From assembly GCA_964532995.1 (NCBI GenBank), contig CAZHJN010000001.1, forward strand, positions 1 through 64,000: 64,000 nucleotides of DNA, given 5' to 3'. Both the position numbers and the translations under genes were made by a program. This DNA is from DTJG01 sp964532995 (GTDB lineage: Bacteria; Ratteibacteria; UBA8468; B48-G9; DTJG01). The notes below the pieces were generated by a model. It did not search any database. It had not been told where the DNA came from and saw only the letters and a program-made list of their open reading frames with translations. Positions 34,304 to 43,937 of this stretch are shown piece after piece (positions within the stretch are counted from its first letter, which is position 1; every line of letters begins with the position of its first letter).

Positions 34304-37300
34304 TTATTCTCCACCAACAGCAACCTGGGTGGTTTGTTCCTGTTCTCTCACCTTATTGCTGAAAAATCCTGTACCAGCGGGGATCAATTTCCCGAGTATA
34401 ACATTTTCCTTAAGACCCTCAAGATAATCCTCCGCACCGGTAACCGCCGCATTTGTAATAACCTTCAGTGTTTCCTGGAATGATGCGGCAGAAATAAAAC
34501 TCTCGCTGCTTAAAGCCACCCTTGTGATGCCAAGAATCAATGGCTCATAAGTTGCACGTTTTTTCCCTCTTGGTAATGACTCATTTATCTGCTGAATTCG
34601 CATCCTGTCCACCTCTTCACCTTCAAGAAGATAGGTGTCTCCAGGATCAGTAACTCTTACCCTGGAAAGCATCTGTCTGATAATAATCTCCATGTGTTTG
34701 TCATTTATATTAACGCCCTCCACCTTATAAACTTTCTGTATCTCATTGAGAAGGTATTCCTGAACCTTCTTTTCACCCTGAGTCCTTAAAATATCAGTCA
34801 AAACTACCGGTCCATCAGTAAGTTTTGTGCCGCTTACAACATGATCGCCATTTGAAACCAGAAGATGTTTGCCATATGGAACCCTGTATTCTTTCACCTG
34901 GCCTGTCTCACTGGTTATTCTTATAATTCTGGTTCCCTTTTCTCCCGAATGCAGGGATACTGTTCCTTCAATCTCACTCAAAATAGCAGGATTCCTTGGA
35001 GGTCTTGCTTCGAAAAGTTCAGATACCCTTGGAAGACCTCCGGTAATATCCTGCACCCGGCCAACAACCCTTGGAGTCTTTGCTATAATATCGCCCGGTA
35101 AAACGTTCTGACCGTCTTCAACCAGTATGCTTGTATTAACAGCAAGATAATGAAAACCAACTATCTTTTGAGCAATAATATCACCTTTTTTAACCCTGTC
35201 TCCTTCTTTAACAATGATCTCTGTATGGGTGTGAGTTGGAACTGTTATCTTTTGAACAATCTGACCACCCGTATCTGTGATCAATATTGATATTTTTTCT
35301 TCCTTTTTCTCTTTTTCATCTTTTATATTTTCCTGTTTTTCCTCATATTCTTTTTCTATCTTAATTTTTCCATTCTTATTGGCATAAATCTTTTCCAGTA
35401 TCTCTATCTCTGGTTCCAGTTCATCCTGATGTTCTATGATGGTTCTCTTGGTAACTTTTGCTGAAGCATCAAATTCTTCTTTCACGGTTTTATTGTTTAT
35501 ATCCTTATATCTTACAAATCCCTCTTTTTCAGCTAAGATTTGAACAGCATAAGGATCCCATGTCGCAAGAACCTGGTCTTTTTTAACCTTTTTCCCCTGT
35601 TCAACATGAAGTATCGTACCAACAAATACCGCATTACTTTCAAGCAGACGACCTCTTTCATCCTCAATGTCAATTGTTCCCTCTCTGCTGAGAACAACTA
35701 TTTTATTCTCTCTGTTTTTAACAACTCTAAGGTTTTCTGAGTACCTGACAACACCATCAGAATGAGCAACAATCCTGGCAGGACCAATTGCTCTTGTTAC
35801 AGTGCCTCCAACGTGGAAAGTTCTCAATGTAAGCTGCGTGCCAGGTTCACCTATGGACTGGGCAGCGACAACACCGACGGCTTCTCCAAAATTAACAAGC
35901 TTTTGCCTTGAAAGATCAGCACCATAACATTTTGCGCATACACCTCTTTCAGCTTTACAGGTGAGCACTGATCGAATCTTTATTCTTTCAACACCGAGTG
36001 CCGCAATTTTCTCGGCTTTTTCTTCATCAATCAATTCACCCGCTCTTACAAGAACTTCATCAGTGATAATATCAACTATCGGATCAAATGCGACACGACC
36101 CACAACCCTATCTTTAAGTGGAATGATAACCTTTTCTCCATCAGTGAGCGCGCTGATGTAAATACCATCTGCTGTACCGCAATCCTCCATTGTTACTATA
36201 ACACTGTGCGCAACATCAACAAGCCTGCGGCTTAAATAACCGGCATCGGATGTTTTCAGAGCAGTATCAACAACACCTTTTCTACCTCCGTGAATTGAAA
36301 TAAAATATTCAAGCAGGGGTAGGCCTTCTCTGAAGTTGGCTATAACCGGAGTGGTGATAATCTCGCCCATTTCACCTGTTGCCTTCTTGGTCGGCCTTAT
36401 CATCAGCCCCCGCATTCCCGCAAGCTGATTGACCTGGGAACGATTTCCCCTCGCTCCGGATTCAACCATCATTATAAGTGAATTTATCCTGAACGGTTCC
36501 AATGAAGTATCTTTTCTCAAAGTTTCAAATACATCGTTGGAAATTCTATTGGTAACAGATGTCCACAAATCTATAATTCGGTTGTATCTTTCACCCTCTG
36601 AAATAAGACCTTTTCTGTAGTCTTTTTCAATTCTCATAACCTCTTTTTTGGTTTCCTCTATTACCTTCTCCTTTGATTCCGGAATTTTAAGATCATCCAC
36701 TCCAATACTTAATCCTCCCCTGGTCGCATATGTAAAACCAAGCTCCTTCACCTCATCAAGAAACTGAACAGTTCTGAAATAACCGCATTCAATCAAAATC
36801 TTTTTCACAATATGTTCCAGAGCTTCGATATTGATAAGACGATTTTGATAGGGAATCTCTTCTGGAAGGATTTCGTTAAACAGAATACGGCCAACAGTTG
36901 TAATAATTATTTCTCCTTTGTTATTTCTTACTCTCACAGGTCTGTGCAATTCAAGAAGGCCATTTTCATAAAGAATTTTTGCCTCATCAAAACTGTAAAT
37001 TGCCTCTTTTGCTTTTTCCCTGTTTTTGCTGTCTTTCGATGTATCGCCACCATAGACGCTCTGTTCACTCTGGAAGGTCAAATAATAACAACCCAGAACA
37101 ATATCTCTTGTTGGTGTAACAATGGGTCTGCCATTTGCAGGAGATAAAATATGAAGGCTGGATTTCATTAAAAGGTCAGCTTCAAACTGAGCTTCAACTG
37201 TAATTGGCACATGCACACTCATTGTATCACCATCAAAGTCAGCATTAAAAGCCGTGCAGACAAGCGGGTGAATCCTGAGAACATTTCCTTCCATCAAACG

Positions 37301-40300
37301 AGGATCAAATGCTTGAATACTCAAACGATGAAGTGTTGGCTGACGATTGAGAAGCACCGGATGATTACGCGTAACCTTCTCAAGGATTTCCCAGACTTCC
37401 GGTCTGTTCTCTTCAAGGGCTCTCTTGGCGCTTCCCAGCGTATGAAAATATTCTTTTTTCCTCAACTCTCTCAAAACAAATGGACTGAACAGTTCAAGCG
37501 CCATCTGTTTTGGTAAACCACACTGGTGAAGTTTAAGCTTCGGGTCAACAACAATAACCGCTCTTCCTGAATAATCAACCCTTTTACCTAAAAGATTCTG
37601 TCTGAATCTTCCCTGCTTGCCCCTTAAGGCTTCACTCAATGATTTAAGCGGTCTTTTACCTCTGCCAAGAACAGGTGTACCATACCTGCCATTATCCATA
37701 AGAGCATCAACTGCTTCCTGAAGCATTCTCTTCTCATTTCTTATTATAATGTCAGGCGCCTGCAGTTTGATCAGTTTCCTGAGACGATTATTTCTATTTA
37801 TTACCCTTTGATAAAGGTCGTTAAGATCAGATGCAACAAACCTACCGCCATCAAGAGGAAGAAGCGGCCTTAAATCCGGAGGTATGACAGGAATTATGGA
37901 GGTTACAAGATATTCTGGTTTGACTTCTGTTTTCATCAACCCCTCAATCATCCTTAACTTTTTTACAAGATTTCTCCTGCTTGTGTGCTCTTTTTTCTTT
38001 TTGCTGCCTTTCAATCGATCCTTAACCTTTGCCATCTCCTTTTCAAGATCTATCTTTTTCAGCAGTTCATAAATGGCTGAAGCGCCAATATCAGCATGAA
38101 ATCTATTTCCGTATTTAGCAAGATTTTCCCTGTATTGTTCCTCTGTCAAAAGCTCTTTTTCATCAAGAGGCGTATCACCGGGATCTATCACAATATATCT
38201 ATCGTAATAAAGAACTTTCTCAAGCATCACCTGTGTTAAGTCAAGAAGCACACCGAGCCAGTTGGCGCTGCTTTTAAACATCCAGACATATGAAACCGGT
38301 GTGGCAAGTTCAATGTGTCCCATCCTTTCGCGTCGTACATCAGATGTTGTTACCTCAACTCCGCATCGGTCGCATATAATACCGCGAAATCTCTGTTTCT
38401 TAAACTTTCCGCAGGAACATTCCCAGTCCTTCACAGGACCAAAAATCTTCTCGCAGAAAAGACCATCTCTCTCAGGTTTGTTTGTTCTGTAGTTCAATGT
38501 CTCTGCTTTTTTAACCTCTCCGTATGACCATGAACGGATTACCATCGGAGGCGCGATCCTTATTGTAACCACATCTCTATCTTCATTGTTCTTTTTCTTT
38601 TTCTCTATTCTCAGATCAAAACCCAGACCATTGAGTTCCTTTGTAAGAACATGAAAGGATTCAGGAAGATTTTCTTCCTGATAGTCCAATCCCTTGACAA
38701 TGCTTTCATATGCCTTCTTACGACCCTTAATATCATCGCTTTTTATTGTGAGCATTTCTCTGAGGGTATAACCAGCGCCATACCCCTCAAGAGCCCAGAC
38801 CTCCATTTCACCAAAGCGCTGTCCACCAAACTGGGCTCTGCCACCAAGCGGCTGCTGAGTTATCAATGAATAAGAACCAACAGAACGAGCATGAAACTTC
38901 TCATCAGCCAGATGGATGAGTTTCATCATATATATTGAACCAACTGTTACCGGCTGCAAGAATGGTTCTCCTGTCTGTCCGTCATAAATCCTGGTTTTAC
39001 CGTCCTCAGGAAGACCCGCTTCTCTTAAGTTCTGTTTGATCTCAAATTCCTTTATGCTTTCAAAAACAGGTGTTTCAGCTGAATAGCCAAGCGTTTTTAA
39101 TGCCCATCCAAGATGTGTTTCAAGAATCTGTCCGATATTCATTCTTGATGGAACTCCAAGGGGATTTAAAACTATATCAACCGGAGTACCATCTTCAAGA
39201 AATGGCATGTCTTCTTCAGGAAGAACAACAGATATAACACCTTTATTACCATGTCTGCCACTCATTTTATCGCCAATAGCAACCTTCTTCTTTGTCGCTA
39301 TTTCAACCAATACCTTGCATATCACATTGGGTTCAAGTTCTGAACCTCTGCGTACCTTTATCTTTTCATTGCTGGCTTCCTTTTCAAGCTTTTCAAGCTC
39401 TGTAATACCAATTTCAACAATCTTTTTAATCTCTTCTTTCACAGAATTATTATCAATGGACCTTACAATTCGATCCCAGCTTTCAATACTTGTGGTCAGC
39501 CTTGTGGAAGGAATCCTGCGAGCAGAAAGAGTATCCTTAATTCTGCCGGTGATAATCGTCCTGACAATTTTCTTCTTTTCTGCAAGATCTTTCTCTATTT
39601 TTTCAATCTGTACCTTTATGGATTCTTCAGGAATTTTATCAGCGGGATAATAGGTCTTTACATTGATAACAACTCCGGAAACACCGGGTGGCACAATTAA
39701 AGATGTATTTGCCACGTCTCTCGCTTTTTCACCAAAGATAACCCTCAAAAGTTTTTCCTCAGGAGTTAATTCTGCTTCGCCCTTGGGTGTGATTTTTCCC
39801 ACAAAGATATCTCCTGGCTTTACCTCTGCACCAACCCTGATAATGCCATTTTTATCAAGATTCCTGAGTTCTTCTTCCGATGCATTGGGAAGATCCGAGG
39901 TGATCTCTTCTGGTCCCCTTTCTGTTTCCTGCGCTGTAACCTCAAATTTTTCAATATGAATTGAAGTGAAGGTATCCTCTTTAACAAGTTTTTCACTCAG
40001 AATAATGGCGTCCTCAAAATTGTATCCCTGCCATGGCATAAAGGCTACAAGAAGGTTTCTACCAAGAGCAAGATCTCCTTCAGGCGAAACCGCAGGACCA
40101 TCTGAAATAATCTGTCCCTTTTTGACCTTTTGCCCCGGAGAAACAAGTGGTCTCTGATGAAAACAGGTATCCTGGTTTGTCCTGCGGAATGTTTGCAGGT
40201 GGTAAACATCTTTATGCTGCCAGGGAAAAATTCCTTTTTCATCCCTGTCTATGATTATGGTCTTTGCATCAACATATTCCACTGTGCCGGAGTTTTTAGC

Positions 40301-42229
40301 TCTTAAAATCACCCCGGAATCCATCACAACTCTTTTTTCTATGCCTGTCCTCACAAGAGGTCTTTCGGTTCGCAGAAGTGGCACAGCCTGTCTCTGCATG
40401 TTTGATCCCATCAGAGCCCTGTTTGAATCATTGTGTTCAAGAAATGGAATCAACGATGCGCTCAGTCCAACTATCTGTTTGGGTGAAATACCTATAAGTT
40501 CAATCTGATCTTTTGTGGCTTCGGTAAACTCTCCTCCTTTGGATCTGACACGAATTATTTCCTGTTTTATAATACCGGTTTCAGGATCGTAAGGGACATC
40601 TGGAGGAGCCACAACATAATTATCTTCCTCATCTGCAGAAACATATACAGCCTCATCAAACAAAACTTTTCCATTTTTAACTCTATAATAAGGAGTTCTG
40701 ATAAAACCATTATTATCAACATCAGCATATACCGTAAGTGAATTGATCAATCCAACATTTGCCCCTTCCGGGGTTTCTATCGGACAGACCCTTCCAAAAT
40801 GTGTATAATGAACATCCCTCACCTCAAAACCCGCTCTTTTCCTTTCTTTCACTCCCCCTTCTCCAACCGCAGTAAGCCTTCTCTTGTGAGTGAGTTCCGC
40901 AAGAGGATTAATCTGATCAAGAAACTGGGAAAGCTGATTTCGAGCAAAAAATTCCTCCACAGCTGTGGAAAAAATTCTGCTGTTTAAAATATCCTGCGGT
41001 ACAATGGGGCCTGTTTTATCTATAATTGCCATCTTCTCTTTCACAAAATGAACAAGCCTTATCAGACCTTCATAAATATGTTCTTTTACAAGTTCAGCCG
41101 AAGTTCTCACCCTCTTGTTGCCAAGATGATCAATATCATCAGTTTCACCCTTGCCTCTTTCTATAAGATCGAGCAGGTACTTCAGTGTTCTTACTATATC
41201 CTCTGTCGTGAGATGTAATTCTTTAAGAGTTAGCCCGAGTTTTTTATTAATCTGCAATCTGCCTGCCGGAGAAAGATCGTACTGGTCGGAAGTGAAGAAA
41301 AGCCTTTTAAAGAAACTTCTTGCCTCTCTTTCTTCCATAGGAAAACCGGGTCTGAGTTCCAGATAAATTTTCTTTATCGCTTCTTCCTGAGTCTTTATTT
41401 CGGCATCCTTTTCGAGGGTTGTCTTAATAATACTGTCCGCTGGCATCCTGTCAGGAGACTCATAAAAAAGTGAAATTATTTCTTCATCAGTATATCCAAG
41501 TGCTTTTAGAAGTGTGGTCGCATAGACTTTTCTTTTCCCAAAATAGGCATAAAGGCAGGTTGTGTTATGATGAAGTTCTGGATGAAATTCCATCCAGAGA
41601 CCGCGGGCTGGAAAAATTCGCGCGGAATACGTAGCCTTCTGGCCGATTTCTTCTTCTTCTTTAAAATACACTCCGGGAGACCTCTGTATCTGATTGACAA
41701 CCGCCCTTTCAATACCATTGATGATAAAAGTACCGCGTTCTGTCATAAGTGGAATGAGTCCGAGATAAACATCCTGTCCTTCTCTCACACTTTCAACCCT
41801 GTTATTGATCTTATCTTTCTTGTAAAGCCTGAATTTAACCTTAAATCTTCCACCATAGGTAATACCTTTTTCTATGCATTCAACCTCAGACTCAACAGGA
41901 TCTTCTATTGTGTAGTTTATGTATTCAAGAAACAAAGATCTATCATCGCTTGAAATCATATAATGCTTTTCTCCAGGGAAAAGTTCTGTCTCAGGAAAAA
42001 CTTTCCTGAGAACCTCCTCCAGCCCCATGTTCTCTCTTTTTTCAGGGTCAACATCCTTCTGGAGAAACCTTCTGTAAGGTTCTATCTGAACCTTCAGTAA
42101 ATCAGGAATCTGCACATGTCTTCTGTCAACATAACCTTCCATATTCTTCTGAACAGTCTGAAGGAAATCCCCGCGAGGTTCAACCTGAGCCTTTAATCCG
42201 TCTGAAACCCGCACATGTTTTTTTTCCAT
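34304..42229 (-). CDS. rpoBC: RNA polymerase beta/beta-prime fusion protein
   Basis: One 2641-residue frame encodes both large polymerase subunits. The beta part spans about residues 1-1215, with the rifampicin-pocket region near 425-460 and HGNKGV. A short Lys/Asn-rich linker follows. The beta-prime part begins by VTIRIAPPMVIRSWSYGE (Met1229), with zinc cysteines 1271, 1273, 1286 and 1289, catalytic NADFDGD at 1662-1668, and a second zinc site in CKAERGVCAKC. The junction keeps a complete native beta-prime N-terminus. Val1220 is a GTG preceded by GAAGATAGAG, so internal initiation is conceivable. Residues 5-24 and 38-57 are a degenerate tandem repeat. A charged Lys/Glu insertion lies near 2282-2313. 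Fusions are known in Helicobacter and Wolbachia. Confidence 0.96.
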   Translation of the reverse strand: MEKKHVRVSDGLKAQVEPRGDFLQTVQKNMEGYVDRRHVQIPDLLKVQIEPYRRFLQKDVDPEKRENMGLEEVLRKVFPETELFPGEKHYMISSDDRSLFLEYINYTIEDPVESEVECIEKGITYGGRFKVKFRLYKKDKINNRVESVREGQDVYLGLIPLMTERGTFIINGIERAVVNQIQRSPGVYFKEEEEIGQKATYSARIFPARGLWMEFHPELHHNTTCLYAYFGKRKVYATTLLKALGYTDEEIISLFYESPDRMPADSIIKTTLEKDAEIKTQEEAIKKIYLELRPGFPMEEREARSFFKRLFFTSDQYDLSPAGRLQINKKLGLTLKELHLTTEDIVRTLKYLLDLIERGKGETDDIDHLGNKRVRTSAELVKEHIYEGLIRLVHFVKEKMAIIDKTGPIVPQDILNSRIFSTAVEEFFARNQLSQFLDQINPLAELTHKRRLTAVGEGGVKERKRAGFEVRDVHYTHFGRVCPIETPEGANVGLINSLTVYADVDNNGFIRTPYYRVKNGKVLFDEAVYVSADEEDNYVVAPPDVPYDPETGIIKQEIIRVRSKGGEFTEATKDQIELIGISPKQIVGLSASLIPFLEHNDSNRALMGSNMQRQAVPLLRTERPLVRTGIEKRVVMDSGVILRAKNSGTVEYVDAKTIIIDRDEKGIFPWQHKDVYHLQTFRRTNQDTCFHQRPLVSPGQKVKKGQIISDGPAVSPEGDLALGRNLLVAFMPWQGYNFEDAIILSEKLVKEDTFTSIHIEKFEVTAQETERGPEEITSDLPNASEEELRNLDKNGIIRVGAEVKPGDIFVGKITPKGEAELTPEEKLLRVIFGEKARDVANTSLIVPPGVSGVVINVKTYYPADKIPEESIKVQIEKIEKDLAEKKKIVRTIITGRIKDTLSARRIPSTRLTTSIESWDRIVRSIDNNSVKEEIKKIVEIGITELEKLEKEASNEKIKVRRGSELEPNVICKVLVEIATKKKVAIGDKMSGRHGNKGVISVVLPEEDMPFLEDGTPVDIVLNPLGVPSRMNIGQILETHLGWALKTLGYSAETPVFESIKEFEIKQNLREAGLPEDGKTRIYDGQTGEPFLQPVTVGSIYMMKLIHLADEKFHARSVGSYSLITQQPLGGRAQFGGQRFGEMEVWALEGYGAGYTLREMLTIKSDDIKGRKKAYESIVKGLDYQEENLPESFHVLTKELNGLGFDLRIEKKKKNNEDRDVVTIRIAPPMVIRSWSYGEVKKAETLNYRTNKPERDGLFCEKIFGPVKDWECSCGKFKKQRFRGIICDRCGVEVTTSDVRRERMGHIELATPVSYVWMFKSSANWLGVLLDLTQVMLEKVLYYDRYIVIDPGDTPLDEKELLTEEQYRENLAKYGNRFHADIGASAIYELLKKIDLEKEMAKVKDRLKGSKKKKEHTSRRNLVKKLRMIEGLMKTEVKPEYLVTSIIPVIPPDLRPLLPLDGGRFVASDLNDLYQRVINRNNRLRKLIKLQAPDIIIRNEKRMLQEAVDALMDNGRYGTPVLGRGKRPLKSLSEALRGKQGRFRQNLLGKRVDYSGRAVIVVDPKLKLHQCGLPKQMALELFSPFVLRELRKKEYFHTLGSAKRALEENRPEVWEILEKVTRNHPVLLNRQPTLHRLSIQAFDPRLMEGNVLRIHPLVCTAFNADFDGDTMSVHVPITVEAQFEADLLMKSSLHILSPANGRPIVTPTRDIVLGCYYLTFQSEQSVYGGDTSKDSKNREKAKEAIYSFDEAKILYENGLLELHRPVRVRNNKGEIIITTVGRILFNEILPEEIPYQNRLINIEALEHIVKKILIECGYFRTVQFLDEVKELGFTYATRGGLSIGVDDLKIPESKEKVIEETKKEVMRIEKDYRKGLISEGERYNRIIDLWTSVTNRISNDVFETLRKDTSLEPFRINSLIMMVESGARGNRSQVNQLAGMRGLMIRPTKKATGEMGEIITTPVIANFREGLPLLEYFISIHGGRKGVVDTALKTSDAGYLSRRLVDVAHSVIVTMEDCGTADGIYISALTDGEKVIIPLKDRVVGRVAFDPIVDIITDEVLVRAGELIDEEKAEKIAALGVERIKIRSVLTCKAERGVCAKCYGADLSRQKLVNFGEAVGVVAAQSIGEPGTQLTLRTFHVGGTVTRAIGPARIVAHSDGVVRYSENLRVVKNRENKIVVLSREGTIDIEDERGRLLESNAVFVGTILHVEQGKKVKKDQVLATWDPYAVQILAEKEGFVRYKDINNKTVKEEFDASAKVTKRTIIEHQDELEPEIEILEKIYANKNGKIKIEKEYEEKQENIKDEKEKKEEKISILITDTGGQIVQKITVPTHTHTEIIVKEGDRVKKGDIIAQKIVGFHYLAVNTSILVEDGQNVLPGDIIAKTPRVVGRVQDITGGLPRVSELFEARPPRNPAILSEIEGTVSLHSGEKGTRIIRITSETGQVKEYRVPYGKHLLVSNGDHVVSGTKLTDGPVVLTDILRTQGEKKVQEYLLNEIQKVYKVEGVNINDKHMEIIIRQMLSRVRVTDPGDTYLLEGEEVDRMRIQQINESLPRGKKRATYEPLILGITRVALSSESFISAASFQETLKVITNAAVTGAEDYLEGLKENVILGKLIPAGTGFFSNKVREQEQTTQVAVGGE

Positions 42230-42236
42230 ATTCTCC
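42059..42236 (-). repeat. Degenerate 99-bp tandem duplication at the start of rpoBC
   Basis: GAATATGGAA and ACATGTGC each occur twice in the same order, and residues 4-24 (KHVRVSDGLKAQVEPRGDFLQ) resemble residues 37-57 (RHVQIPDLLKVQIEPYRRFLQ). The period is 33 codons. The Shine-Dalgarno-like GGAG/GAAG before Met1 and Met30 is also repeated. The second copy fits the normal beta N-terminus better. Confidence 0.75.
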
Positions 42237-42254
42237 AGCCATTGTTAAGAATTC

Positions 42255-42275
42255 AGTAAAGTTACAAACTTTACT
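42255..42275 (-). promoter_or_regulatory. Hairpin between rplL and rpoBC (attenuator or RNase processing site candidate)
   Basis: A perfect 8-bp inverted repeat (AGTAAAGT and ACTTTACT, 5-nt loop) spans the rplL stop codon and the 41-nt gap before rpoBC. No T-run follows on the transcript, so it is not a standard terminator. The rplL-rpoB gap of E. coli holds an attenuator and an RNase III site, so a similar role is plausible but unproven. Confidence 0.45.
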
Positions 42276-42669
42276 TTATTTCAACCGTCGCACCAGCAGC
42301 TTCAAGTTTCTTCTTTATTTCCTCGGCTTCTTCCTTACTCACTTTTTCCTTCAATGGTTTCGGAAGCGACTCCACAAGATCTTTGGCTTCCTTCAATCCA
42401 AGATTTGTGATGGCTCTAACCTCTTTGATAACCTGTATTTTGTTTGATCCAAAACTGGTCAGAATAATATCAAAAGAGGTTTTCTCTTCAACAGGGGCTG
42501 CTGCCTGTTCAGCAGAAGCTGCAACAGGTGCTATCCCTGCTGCTGCCATCACAGGTTGAACGCCAAATTTATCTTCAAGTTTTTTGGCAAGATCGGCCAA
42601 TTCCATTGCTGTAAGACTGCCAATCGCATCAACGAGAACATCCACAGAAAGTTTTTTCTCTTCAACCAT
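42271..42669 (-). CDS. rplL: 50S ribosomal protein L7/L12
   Basis: L7/L12 forms the stalk that recruits GTPase factors. The N-terminal dimerisation helix (LTAMELADLAKKLEDKFGV), an Ala/Pro-rich hinge at about residues 40-55 and the C-terminal domain with VRAITNLGLKEAKDLVESLP are present. Length is 132 residues. It overlaps rplJ by 8 nt and is followed by a hairpin before rpoBC. Confidence 0.97.
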   Translation of the reverse strand: MVEEKKLSVDVLVDAIGSLTAMELADLAKKLEDKFGVQPVMAAAGIAPVAASAEQAAAPVEEKTSFDIILTSFGSNKIQVIKEVRAITNLGLKEAKDLVESLPKPLKEKVSKEEAEEIKKKLEAAGATVEIK

Positions 42670-43192
42670 TTCCTTTCTCCTTTTGTTCAGAAAATGTTTT
42701 CAATACCAGAATCAAACGTGTTAACGGATACTTAACGTTATAAACAAGGCTGCTCAATGGAGCCTTAATTCCACCGATAACTTTTGCCTGCAATGTCTTT
42801 TTCGTAGGAAGATTACCAAGCTTCTCCAGAGTATCAACTGCCATGAGAGCATTGTTGAGAACGCCAAACTTAATTTTAATTTTCCCTGAAGATTTTGAAA
42901 ATTTCAGCACCTCCTTTATAATCTCACATTCATCACCTGTATTACTCCAGATAAGAACATTCGGACCCTCCATAAACTTTGTTGCCTCGTCCAGAGAACA
43001 GGATTGCAATGCCATCCTTGCGAGAGTATTTTTAACAACCATGACATTTGATGAATGCTTTTTCATTTCCCTTCTGAGTTCCTCCATGCCCTTGACTGTA
43101 ATCCCTGAAAATTCTGCAAAAATGGATACCTTGCTCGAACCCAGTTCATCAATTATGAACTTCAAAATTTTTGCCTTGTCCGTTTTATTCAT
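42662..43192 (-). CDS. rplJ: 50S ribosomal protein L10
   Basis: L10 anchors L7/L12 dimers to the ribosome. The 176-residue protein contains FAEFSGITVKGMEELRREM and VVKNTLARMAL, and a C-terminal helix with LVYNVKYPLTRLILVLKT. It lies 19 nt after rplA, so an E. coli-like long L10 leader is not present. Confidence 0.95.
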   Translation of the reverse strand: MNKTDKAKILKFIIDELGSSKVSIFAEFSGITVKGMEELRREMKKHSSNVMVVKNTLARMALQSCSLDEATKFMEGPNVLIWSNTGDECEIIKEVLKFSKSSGKIKIKFGVLNNALMAVDTLEKLGNLPTKKTLQAKVIGGIKAPLSSLVYNVKYPLTRLILVLKTFSEQKEKGNG

Positions 43193-43211
43193 AAAATCCT
43201 GTCCTGTTCGA

Positions 43212-43928
43212 TCAAGAAATTGTAGATTTTATTTCCTGTGAAATCTTATTGATGTTTAAGGGAAAAGATGGCCCCATCGTTGAAGAAATATGAGCACTCT
43301 TCAGATAAACTCCTTTTACTCCCTGCGGCCTGGCCGCCAGAATTGTCCTCAATGCAGCGTAAAAATTCTCAAGGAGTTGTTCCTGAGAAAATGAAACCCT
43401 TCCGATCGGAAGATGCAGATTGCCATCCCTATCCATTTTGAACTCAATTCTACCTTTTTTTAGCTCTTCAACAATTTTTTCTATCTCAAATGTAACAGTG
43501 CCAGAGCGTGGATTTGGCATAAGGCCTCTCGGTCCAAGTATCTTCCCGAGGGCTGTGATATTTTTCATCATATCAGGTGTTGCCACAACCGCCTGAAAAT
43601 CAAGCCATCCTCCTTTGATTTTCTCTATCAGTTCTGTACCACCATAATAGTCGGCCCCTGCTTTTTTTGCCTTTTCAATATTCTCACCCTGTGCAAAAAC
43701 GAGAACTTTTATCTGTTTACCACTACCGTGTGGAAGATTTACAGAACCCCTGACCGGTTGCTGGATCTTTTTCAAATCCAGACCAAGATGAACTGAAAGG
43801 TCAACCGTCTCATCAAAACGGGTGGTTGAATTGTTTTTGATAAAAGCGATTGCCTCCTCAGGAGTATAGGTTGTTTTTTCCTCAATCCTTTCCTGAACAG
43901 ATTTATATCTTCTGGATCTTTTTTTCAT
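43212..43928 (-). CDS. rplA: 50S ribosomal protein L1
   Basis: L1 forms the mobile stalk at the E site. Motifs are FDETVDLSVHLGLD, RGSVNLPHGSGK, LGPRGLMPNPRSGTVT and a C-terminal GVKGVYLKSAHISSTMGP. Length is 238 residues. It follows rplK by 9 nt. Confidence 0.97.
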   Translation of the reverse strand: MKKRSRRYKSVQERIEEKTTYTPEEAIAFIKNNSTTRFDETVDLSVHLGLDLKKIQQPVRGSVNLPHGSGKQIKVLVFAQGENIEKAKKAGADYYGGTELIEKIKGGWLDFQAVVATPDMMKNITALGKILGPRGLMPNPRSGTVTFEIEKIVEELKKGRIEFKMDRDGNLHLPIGRVSFSQEQLLENFYAALRTILAARPQGVKGVYLKSAHISSTMGPSFPLNINKISQEIKSTIS

Positions 43929-43937
43929 CTTAACTCC

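Noticed and set aside
34304..42229. Treating the rpoB-rpoC join as a sequencing artefact
   Set aside because: The linker keeps the complete beta-prime N-terminal motif in frame with the beta C-terminus; an error remains possible at the A-rich run but is not the simplest reading.
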